DNA from: Schizosaccharomyces osmophilus
Taxonomy: Eukaryota; Ascomycota; Schizosaccharomycetes; Schizosaccharomycetales; Schizosaccharomycetaceae
Assembly (NCBI RefSeq): GCF_027921745.1
Contig: NC_079240.1
Location: 1,915,001-1,979,000 of the forward strand
Reading direction: 5' to 3'
Length of the DNA: 64,000 nt
A program made the position numbers and the translations under genes. The notes under the pieces are model-generated. The model did no database searches. It worked only from the letters and a program-made list of their open reading frames with translations, and was not told the origin of the DNA. Of this stretch, positions 56,702 to 64,000 are shown piece after piece (position 1 is the first letter of the stretch; every line of letters begins with the position of its first letter).

Positions 56702-57760
56702 GGTATCCCCTCACAAAAGGAAATCCCAAGTCGACCAATTTGCTGTTTTTCAATAATCATGGTGGCCCTGAACAAACCCATTTTGAGGAAGTTCCCGTGC
56801 CTGAACCTGCATCAGACGAAGTTCTGGTGAATATTAAATACTCGGGTGTATGTCATACAGACTTGCATGCTCTTCAAGGAGACTGGCCTTTGGACGTTAT
56901 ATTACCTGTCGTTGGAGGCCACGAAGGCACTGGCATATAGTGGTCAAATTTGGATATTCTGTTCAAAATGTCAAATAGGCGATCGTGTAGGAATCAAATG
57001 GATAAATGGATCTTGCCTTAAGTGTGAATATCGCCTTTCATCTTGCAAAAGTATTTACCCTGATATAAGCTTGTCTGGTTATTGGTGGATGGAACTTTTC
57101 GGTCCTATGCACTAAAAAAAGCCTCTCATGTCACACCGATTCCTCGAAATGCCCCTCTGGAAATGGCTGCTCCCGTTATGTGTGCTGGGGTTACTGTATC
57201 GAGCTCTCAAAGAAGCGAATATCAAACCTGCTGGCTGGGTTGTTCTTCCTGGTGCAGGAGGCGGTCTTGGTCATCTTGCCGTACAATATGCCAAAGCCAT
57301 GAATATGAGAGTGCTTGCTATTGACACTGGCACTGATAAAGAAGAGCTATGTAAGAGCCTTAGGGCTGAAGCTTTTGTTGATTTTCGAAAGGTGTCGGAT
57401 CTTGTTAGTACAGTAAAGGATCTTATGAATGGAGGTCCTCGTGGTGTTCTCGTACTTTCGACGAGTGCTAAATCTTATCAGCAAGCTACTTAGTTTGCCC
57501 GTCCTGGATCAACCATAGTAACCCTGTCCATGCCAGCTCAAGCTCAACTGAATGCAGACATTTTTTGGTTGACAGTGAAAATGCTCAAAATTTGTGGCTC
57601 GCACGTTGGTAATCGTCTAGATTCCATTGAAACTTTTAAATACGTGTCCCGAGGTCTCGTCAAACTTCATTACAAGGTTCAGCATTTCTCTACCCTTCCT
57701 GAGATATACAAGCAGATGTTTAAAGGAGCTATCGCTGGACGAATTGTTCTACAGCTTTAA
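56702..57760 (+). pseudogene. Decayed adh1-like zinc alcohol dehydrogenase
   Basis: Clear similarity along the whole of fission-yeast Adh1: [14 protein letters not shown] with catalytic zinc Cys, GGHEG with its His, PGAGGGLGHLAVQYAKAM (NAD fold), STSAKSYQQA, IFWLTVKMLKICGSHVGNR and the terminal AGRIVLQL. It is broken at least five times: a frame change near 56740, an early stop at about 56938, frame changes near 57080-57100 and 57200, and an in-frame TAG at 57491. One structural-zinc Cys (CLKCEYR) is also lost. No intron, ATG at 56702, stop at 57760. It is probably an extra copy, since adh1 is essential for fermentation and should exist intact elsewhere. Confidence 0.93.
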
Positions 57761-58288
57761 TGAATTTGCTCAAAGTATAATAACTTTTAATTCTTAACGG
57801 GATGTGATCGCAATTTTTTACTTTAACCATGAATTAGCAAGCAAGAATCAAGAGGAACATCTTTGTTTACCTTTATTTCTTACGGTGCATTCCTTTTTTG
57901 TTTTATGCCAATTGTCTATTAATTACCGTTTTAGTACGTTTGAGTTTCCAAGTATTGCTTTTATATTTAGGAGACATCCAGGCTTTTTTAAAAAAGATAG
58001 TCATAGCTAGATGGAAAATCCTTCAAAATATAATGAAGACCCGATATTTCTTTGTTTCGACACTATGTATGTGAAGTGGTTAGACTATACCCAGAAGAAA
58101 GAGAAATATATGGATTTTTTTAAGAAAAAATTTTTTTATTTTTTAATTTTGAAGAAAAAATATATTAGAACCACCTTGAAAGCGCAGAAAGAGTTTTGTA
58201 AAGTTTTTGTTTATTCTGTTGTTTCCCTATAACTGCCACGGAACCATTTTATTTAGTTCTTACTTGAACGAATGCAAAAGTATTCTTT
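57761..58288. other. Intergenic adh pseudogene to set5
   Basis: About 530 bp, T-rich, with nothing recognised. The small open frames here are A/T-run artefacts. Confidence 0.65.
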
Positions 58289-59242
58289 ATGAACCCATAT
58301 GAAACAAATTTATACAAAGTAACTCCCATTCCTGGAAAAGGAATGGGTATGGTTGCGAAAATTGACATTCCTGCAGGTTCAAGGATATATTCAGAAACGC
58401 CCTTAATCCGAACCAAAAGTGATGCAAAGGAGATTGAAGAAGCGCTTTCGTCCAAAACAAAAGAGGAACAGGAGGCTTTTCATAACTTGTTCAATGCGCA
58501 TCCTGAAAGCATGGGTCCTTTTTTGGGGCCCTTTTATTCCAATGCTCTAACGATTGATGAAAGCAAAGGTGGAATGTTTCTCTTAGGTTCAAGGATGAAT
58601 CATGATTGCAGTCCAAACGTGAAACATACGTGGAATTCAATTCTGGATCAGGTTACTGTTCACTCGGTTCGTGATATCCACTGTGGAGAAGAAATTTTGA
58701 CTACTTATATTGACTTACATAAAAGTCGAAGTGAACGGAAAAAAGTTTTATTGGGACATTTTGGATTTCCCTGTAGCTGTAGTGCATGTTCAGTGAAGGA
58801 CAAAAAGGAAGCGAAGATAAGTGATATTCGAAGAAAGCAACTGGCATACTATGATCGCACAATGCCAAAAATGTGTATTATGAATCCTAGAGGTGCGCTT
58901 CGTGCCTTGCGACACAGAATTTCACTTGCTAATCAAGAACGTCTCTTTGGGCGAATGGACGTTATTTCATATTTTGACGCTTTTCGAACATGTGTGGTGC
59001 ATGGTGATTTTGAACGAGCTTCCAATTTTGGAAAAAGAGGCATTGAAGCTCTTGTGCTTTGTGAAGGTGCCGATTCGTCTCGGTACGAGTCCATTGCAAA
59101 ATATGTAAAACAGCCGGAGCTACATCCTTTGGCGGAAGGGGTACGCCCTATGTCGTTGGTCCCCTTGGACGATTTTCAAGATCCAGAAGACTCATTATGG
59201 GGTTGTGAAATGGAAGAGGATGTATATAGTGATAGTGACTAA
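58289..59242 (+). CDS. set5: SET-domain protein Set5 (SMYD-like lysine methyltransferase)
   Basis: Predicted histone/protein lysine methyltransferase. 317 aa, single exon, ATG 58289. The split SET domain starts GKGMGMVAKIDIPAGSRI (about 16-33). The cofactor motif GSRMNHDCSPN (a variant of NHSCxPN) is near 109-119. GEEILTTYID lies near 145 and the post-SET cysteines in FPCSCSACS near 166-174. The C-terminal helices and acidic tail (EMEEDVYSDSD) resemble fungal Set5/SMYD proteins. Confidence 0.92.
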   Translation: MNPYETNLYKVTPIPGKGMGMVAKIDIPAGSRIYSETPLIRTKSDAKEIEEALSSKTKEEQEAFHNLFNAHPESMGPFLGPFYSNALTIDESKGGMFLLGSRMNHDCSPNVKHTWNSILDQVTVHSVRDIHCGEEILTTYIDLHKSRSERKKVLLGHFGFPCSCSACSVKDKKEAKISDIRRKQLAYYDRTMPKMCIMNPRGALRALRHRISLANQERLFGRMDVISYFDAFRTCVVHGDFERASNFGKRGIEALVLCEGADSSRYESIAKYVKQPELHPLAEGVRPMSLVPLDDFQDPEDSLWGCEMEEDVYSDSD

Positions 59243-59590
59243 ACCTTCTTTTGATATTGTTGTACTTTTAATTGTTAGACAGTGTAATATTTTTGGAAAA
59301 CAATGGGACTATTGAATTTTACAAGCAAAGTTATTTTCTCGATGTATTTTAGGTGGATGGGAATGAAATATGGTGCATCTTCTACAAGTAGAGTAATTCA
59401 TGTTTGGATTTTTCTGTAGAAAGTTGACTTTCACTCACCCAAAAAGTAAGTTCATCGATCGGTCAAAACCTTTTATAGAGAAGTATGTTTATGAGCATGA
59501 TGAATACATTAAATTAATAGTTTTTTGCTATTCAGCATAAGTGCATTCATGATGGAAAAATAATGAACTGAAAAGTTACACGAAAACTTA
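59243..59590. other. Intergenic set5 to tRNA-Gly
   Basis: About 350 bp; nothing seen. Confidence 0.7.
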
Positions 59591-59661
59591 TGCTTCGGCC
59601 GGGAATCGAACCCGGGTCGCTTCGATGGCAACGAAGCATTATACCACTAAACCACCAAAGC
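59591..59661 (-). tRNA. tRNA-Gly (GCC anticodon), no intron
   Basis: On the minus strand: acceptor GCTTTGG/CCGAAGC with G-T pairs, D arm, anticodon stem CTTCG/CGAAG with loop TT-GCC-AT, T arm CCGGG-TTCGATT-CCCGG, discriminator A. 71 nt, all invariant bases in place. A T-rich tail follows within 15 bp. Confidence 0.95.
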
Positions 59662-60520
59662 AGTTATTAAGTAGTCAATGAGAATGTATGTATATGAAAC
59701 GGTAACCCAAGTGCCATATGGATGAAAGCTGAAGTAAAAAGTTTACATGAAAAAGCCTTTGTGAAACTCGTTTTTCATACTTAGAGTGTCAAGAATTGAA
59801 GTAGCAAGTTAGCAAGGACAAAGCTATGTGTGCTATGTGATTTTGACAGAGAAAGCATCGTAAATTATGGGTTGTTCTTTGTTTATTCAAGTGGAAACAA
59901 AAGACTTGTGTTACTTGGCTAATTGTGACTTGACTATGATAAAACAGCTGCACAAGGAAAGCGAAAGAATTGCGTTTTGAGGCAGTTTTTCTCCTTTAGG
60001 ATCATCCAAATTGAGCTTTTTCTATTCTATCTTTAGTTTTTTTTTTAAAATGAAAAAGTAGAATCGATTTTTTTTTTCCTGCTATTACTCCCAATTAGCA
60101 ATTCGTCACCATTTACAAGTTTCTCGTCTAAGAAGAAATACACCTTGTCTTGATTATATTCTATTGTTTGCGAATTGCTAACGACATATAGCCCCTTTTT
60201 CGAGTTATTCTTTAAGTAGCAAGGGGCAGCATCATGGTTGGTTTATCGGTTTTTATTATAGCAAGCAATTGGATTGGTTTCAGCTTCTCTTATATGCTGG
60301 ACATATAACATCTACATTTACAAGGGCGCAATTTGTTTTGGTTATTTATTAATATTGATATTTTTCAATAATCACAAAGTCTGTAAATTATCAACTATAG
60401 CTAATGCTTTTCTTCTTCGCTAGCGGGGTTTGTGATAACGTAGTTTAAATAGTTGAAGAATATAAAATGATTTACACTTAGAAATTATCCATAGACTTTT
60501 CATCCATTTGGAATTCAATG
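59662..60520. other. Gap at the edge of the accessory patch
   Basis: About 860 bp of AT-rich DNA with no gene recognised. From here to the window end the content differs from the conserved S. pombe-like order. Confidence 0.55.
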
Positions 60521-60539
60521 AATGGTATAATTGCTGAAA

Positions 60540-61129
60540 ACCTGGTTGATTTACATTTCTATAAACAAACCAGAAATCGCAACGATTGTTATCTACAATT
60601 ATTCCCTCTTTGGTGTGTGTCTGTGCGATATCTTCCTACTTCCGAACATATACTTTTCTATTCGATGGCTTTAAAGATTGGGGCAATTGGCCCTTGGGTC
60701 TTCTGATTAATCATATTGTGATATTCATAGTATTTCTAGCTGCTTTTTTTTGTGAGTTCAACCATTTCCAGTTTATCGGTACATTTTATTGTTTACTAAC
60801 TAAAATATTAGGCCTTCATTCAATTATTCTTGGAACTGTTAGAGGATTGCTTTATGTGGTCATCTTGATGGGTTGTGTCCTTCCATTCCTTTTCAGTGCT
60901 ATTGGAAAAATCATTGGTATGGTCGTAGGTACCATAATGTACTGTGTTGGCTATGTATTGTACTGCACTCTTTTAGCCTGTCTTGGTTTTGAATTTTGTT
61001 AGCTCAACGGAGCACACGAGTTCGCCTACGCTTCCCAGCTATCAGCAAAGAGACAATACACTTGCTCCTCCACCGACGGATACGAATGAAGAAATAGAGT
61101 TGCAGAGTAATCCTGGTACTCAAATTTAG
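60540..61129 (+). pseudogene. wtf-like membrane gene remnant (fossil)
   Basis: A strongly hydrophobic stretch with several membrane-spanning segments (about 60590-61000) is followed by a Ser/Pro/Thr/Glu-rich tail (to the stop at 61129). The tail shares the run NEEIELQ with the tail of the wtf-type gene at 62.4-63.5 kb. The family's usual first exon was not seen, so it looks incomplete. It lies head-on to that gene with a 5S rRNA gene between. Wtf proteins are multi-pass; the tail match and context suggest an old copy, but a different small membrane family is possible. Confidence 0.45.
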
Positions 61130-61601
61130 TTCCGTTCATTTGTCTTCTTTTCTCTAGTTTGTTTGGACTTTACTGCTTACTCTGATCTCGATTGGTTATG
61201 AATTGGTTTGATGAACCATTATTTACTAACTTTATTATTATTATTATTTCAATTTCAGTTCGAATTGGCTTGAAACTGAGAAAGAATTCTTGTATTAGTA
61301 TGAGTTGATGACCGCAATTACAAGAAATGCATTTTAATTTCTCATTTCAAAGGCATTGAGTTGGTATGACCGCGGAAATTGAAAACGCAAGACTTACTGC
61401 AGCTACTTAATTTATTATGACTAATATTGTTGAATTCCCTAATCAGACGACTTTGAATTCATTTCATTCACATTAGGTCCCTTTTTTTTGTTTCCTGTTA
61501 CTTGTCGAGGAACGTCTCACAAGAAGGGAATTGAGAAAAGCATATCCAAGCATGAATTTACGTTCAACAAATCAAAAAATAAATAGAGAAAAAAATGAAA
61601 A
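61130..61601. other. Intergenic between wtf-like remnant and 5S
   Basis: About 470 bp, AT-rich with an (ATT)n-like stretch near 61230. Nothing else recognised. Confidence 0.6.
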
Positions 61602-61720
61602 AGCCTACAGCATCCCGGATTCCCATGTTGTCTCCAACCATAGTACTAACGAGACCCTCAGACGCTTAACTGCAGTGATCGGACGGGAACTGGTGTTTTC
61701 GCCTAGGTATGGCCGTAGAC
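61602..61720 (-). rRNA. 5S ribosomal RNA gene
   Basis: 119 nt on the minus strand, almost identical to fission-yeast 5S from memory: 5' GTCTACGGCCATACCTAGGC, internal control region around AGTTAAGCGTCTGAGGG, and 3' GGGATGCTGTAGGCT. Box A/IE/C order is intact. A T-rich terminator follows on that strand. In fission yeasts 5S genes are dispersed rather than in rDNA repeats. Confidence 0.97.
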
Positions 61721-61925
61721 ATTTGTTATGGTCTTTAAAGACAATTTATTAAAGTAATGATCCAGTCTTTTTGGCTTGATGAACTACAAGATCCAATTCA
61801 ACTCAGTTCTATCTGGTATTTTTGACGGCTAAATGGTGAATGCTTTCGAATCATAAGAATAATATTTGAAAACACACTGTTTTCTCTTTTTTATTGATTC
61901 ACATAATGGTCGCAGGAGCATCAAT

Positions 61926-62140
61926 TGAGTGTATGAGTTTATGGGTTGAAAATGTTACTCAATATAAATTGGGTACTACTTGAATCAAGGTCCGTCGACT
62001 TGACTCCCAAAGTAAACGGTAATTCAATGTTTTAAACTATATCAATCGATTCTTCCAATCTGAAGATTTATACTTTCTATGCTGTGAACGAATTTTACCT
62101 CTGGCGGTAATCACTTTCGTTCTTACAATTAATGAAAGAC
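61926..62140 (-). mobile_element. LTR-like dispersed repeat, copy C (old)
   Basis: Read on the minus strand, AATCTTCAGATTGGAAG (62068-62052) and the end AAACTCATACACTCA (61940-61926) are identical to copy A, with similar spacing (143 against 163 bp). The sequence between is much diverged, and the 5' end is uncertain. It lies between the 5S gene and the wtf-type gene. Confidence 0.42.
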
Positions 62141-62408
62141 ACGACACAGTGTTGAGTAAAAAACTAGTTAATTACGATGGTATTTTCCTCAGAATAATTA
62201 AATAATCATTAAAAAGGGTGTCTATTCATGCAGAAAATGAACGATGCCGTGAAACGAATAAGAAGATTCATGAAAGAGAAATGAGAAAAGCAATCAAAGT
62301 CTGCTGGTTTCAGCTGATCCAAGCTTTTGTGGAAACGAACACAGGAACTTGGTAGACTGCAATTGACAAGATGCGAAATATAAAGAACGAAAGCAGGTTC
62401 GGTAAAAC

Positions 62409-63474
62409 TCAAACATCAGCCCTTTGCTCAGCAAGAGGCTGAAGTTCGATTTCTTCGTTACGAGGTGGACCATTCCTGCTAATTCTGTTCTGACAGGTTA
62501 TTAAGAGATCCTAGATTAAGAATAATAAATGTACTTACTACACGTGTCATATCTTGAATATCTTCAATCACATCTGGGTTTCCTAGAGAAGTTAGAAAGG
62601 TTGATAGAAAATAGCACCTTACGAATGAGAAGAACAAACAAGCATATGTTCAGTACAGCTAAAACCATTAACACCGCAGCTGAATGTATAAATTCAAAGC
62701 TTCCTGATAATTTTAAAGCACCACCCCCAACTCCATTGAAAATAATGAGTGTAATTAGGTCTTTACACACAGCTGGCGCTCCTCCACCTTTCTTAATGTA
62801 CTTCTTTGTTGCTCTTCCAGCTTGCGTGAACAATCCCAGATAGAGCATATGCGTTGCTAATAGTTAGTAAATTGCTCAAAGTGAAAGACATTGTTGTTAA
62901 CTTACCAAATAAAAACAACCCTAACACTACAAAAAAGCTGCCAAAAAGCCACCAAAAGGCTTGTGCATTCACAGAAACCTTCAAACCGAAAAATAACACA
63001 GGTAAAACAGCATAGGCCGCAATGTAGGCAAAAGATGTAGAAAACAACAAGTACATTATTATCTGCCACTTATCCATCGAACTCGACCTAGTATTATTAA
63101 CAGTATCTTGGGCGGAATTTTGAGCGGATCCATCAGCCATTTCTAAATCAATAAATTTGCTTGAAGCTAATGGATGTATTAGTAAATAGTTCGTTGTTTG
63201 TGAAAAGATAAAGGTGTCTATTATGTTTGCTGACAGTTATCGACAAGGTTATTGATTTCAAACCCAACAATCAAATAAACAAGCATGATTCTTCCATCAA
63301 GAACCGTTCAAAAAGCACGCAAAGAATTAACCTCTCTATTTTAATTCAACAAATCTTACCTGTATACGGAGGAGGCGTACCATCTGAAGGAGACGACCGA
63401 CTATCTGCCTTTTCATCATTGAGCGTTTTGGAAGAGTCATCAGAATCTGAAATAGGAGAGTACTTGTTTTTCAT
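62409..63474 (-). CDS. wtf-type (killer meiotic driver family) gene, five exons, looks whole
   Basis: Exons 63474-63360, 63142-62906, 62856-62623, 62582-62539 and 62510-62409 keep phase throughout and give 243 aa; all introns have normal donors and TAG-type acceptors. Exon 1 starts MKNK, is rich in acidic and Ser residues, and ends in a PPPY motif, the hallmark of the soluble wtf N-terminus. The following exons encode several membrane segments and a polar C-terminal tail. As in known wtf genes, an ATG lies in frame at the very start of exon 2 (63140), giving a possible shorter form without the PY-containing part. From memory, wtf genes of the S. octosporus group lie beside 5S genes, as here. 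Whether it drives is unknown. Confidence 0.72.
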
Positions 63475-63794
63475 ATTTACAATCGCAATTAGATCCCTTT
63501 AATAATACCGATTTTTACACTCTAAACGAAATCAACTTTTGAATCGCCGAGAAAAGTCCGTAGGAACTGGTTCCGCTCTTCACAATTCTGTCAGAAAAAG
63601 GAATTGGACCTTGCTTAAAAAGCAAGCTAATCTTGCAACACGAGTGTTCCCTTAAAACCAAAGATACGAGTTTGAAAAACCTTGGTAATGGCTTTTCGCA
63701 TGTCTCAATTCATAAAAGCAGCGACATTATGTCACTGACTGGTCACAGTCCTCGTTACGATTATTCAACGTTGGTTTTTCATTGCGATTTTTCG
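63475..63794. other. Upstream region of the wtf-type gene
   Basis: About 320 bp between the start codon and LTR-like copy B. Nothing specific recognised. Confidence 0.5.
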
Positions 63795-64000
63795 TAATAG
63801 TATAATATAAAAGAGTCGTCATTTATTACAAAAAGTAAACAAAGGAAACATTTGGCAAAACAACCATGCTGTTTGCTTAAATTATAAATAGCAGGATTAG
63901 AAATGCAAATCTTTGTATTGGAAGGTTCCGTGACTTTGGCTTAACAGGTTTCACAGTTTTCATTTCGTTAATTAGATCCTAAACTTGAGAATAATTGGTC
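63795..64000 (+). mobile_element. LTR-like dispersed repeat, copy B (cut by window end)
   Basis: Matches copy A in AAAGAGTCGTC/TTTATTAC, then in ATTGGAAGGTTC and the CTTTGGCTT region, at similar spacing. It runs off the window. Same orientation as copy A; diverged, so old. Confidence 0.42.

Noticed and set aside
57804-58232. Phe/Lys-rich plus-strand frames before set5
   Set aside because: Artefacts of T and A runs.
1-64000. CRISPR arrays, bacterial operons, insertion sequences
   Set aside because: No direct-repeat arrays or prokaryotic signals; the DNA is eukaryotic and intron-bearing.

Overview
This window is fission-yeast nuclear DNA (genus Schizosaccharomyces), and almost certainly not S. 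pombe. Genes are compact with short introns (donor GTANGT, branch CTAAC/CTAAT, acceptor TAG/CAG). Several tRNA genes carry short introns, a lone 5S rRNA gene lies between protein genes, and the ribosomal-protein gene rpp0 has a HomolD-like promoter box. The proteins are clear orthologues of S. pombe proteins but diverged. From memory, the gene order matches several S. pombe chromosome III segments in turn: caf1-rpc53-msk1-hnt3-pyridoxine kinase-utp23-trm82-rpp0-dph7-fmn1-(ARM protein)-fum1, then rpc34-nup186-ams2, then ptc1-(orphan)-imt2, then mpg1-CUE protein, then CCCH protein-mrpl22-hrr1-(orphan)-set5. The S. octosporus/cryophilus/osmophilus group is the best guess.

Layout. 1-9.3 kb: Caf1 deadenylase (cut by the window edge), tRNA-Ser, RNA polymerase III subunit Rpc53, mitochondrial Lys-tRNA ligase, aprataxin Hnt3, a four-exon pyridoxine/pyridoxal kinase, tRNA-Lys, and traces of small spliced genes around the kinase. 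9.3-24.2 kb: Utp23, Trm82, P0 with a C/D-box snoRNA in its intron, Dph7, riboflavin kinase, an ARM/HEAT protein, fumarase and Rpc34. 24.5-33 kb: Nup186 and the GATA factor Ams2. 34-44 kb: PP2C phosphatase, an orphan acidic protein, a GT32 mannosyltransferase, GDP-mannose pyrophosphorylase and a CUE-domain RQT-type protein. 44-47 kb: a gene-poor stretch with an LTR-like repeat and the leader of a CCCH gene. 47-59.7 kb: CCCH protein, MRPL22, Hrr1 helicase, an unrecognised tail-anchored protein, a decayed adh1-like pseudogene, Set5 and tRNA-Gly. 59.7-64 kb: an accessory patch with a wtf-like remnant, a 5S rRNA gene, LTR-like repeats, and an apparently whole five-exon gene of the wtf (killer meiotic driver) type.

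Most genes are single-copy housekeeping genes. Functional themes are RNA polymerase III (Rpc53, Rpc34), ribosome/translation (P0, Utp23, Trm82, Dph7, CUE/RQT, MRPL22, LysRS) and GDP-mannose supply and use (Mpg1, Imt2). The wtf-5S-repeat patch at the right end is the most interesting part. All gene names rest on reading the translations; no database search was possible.
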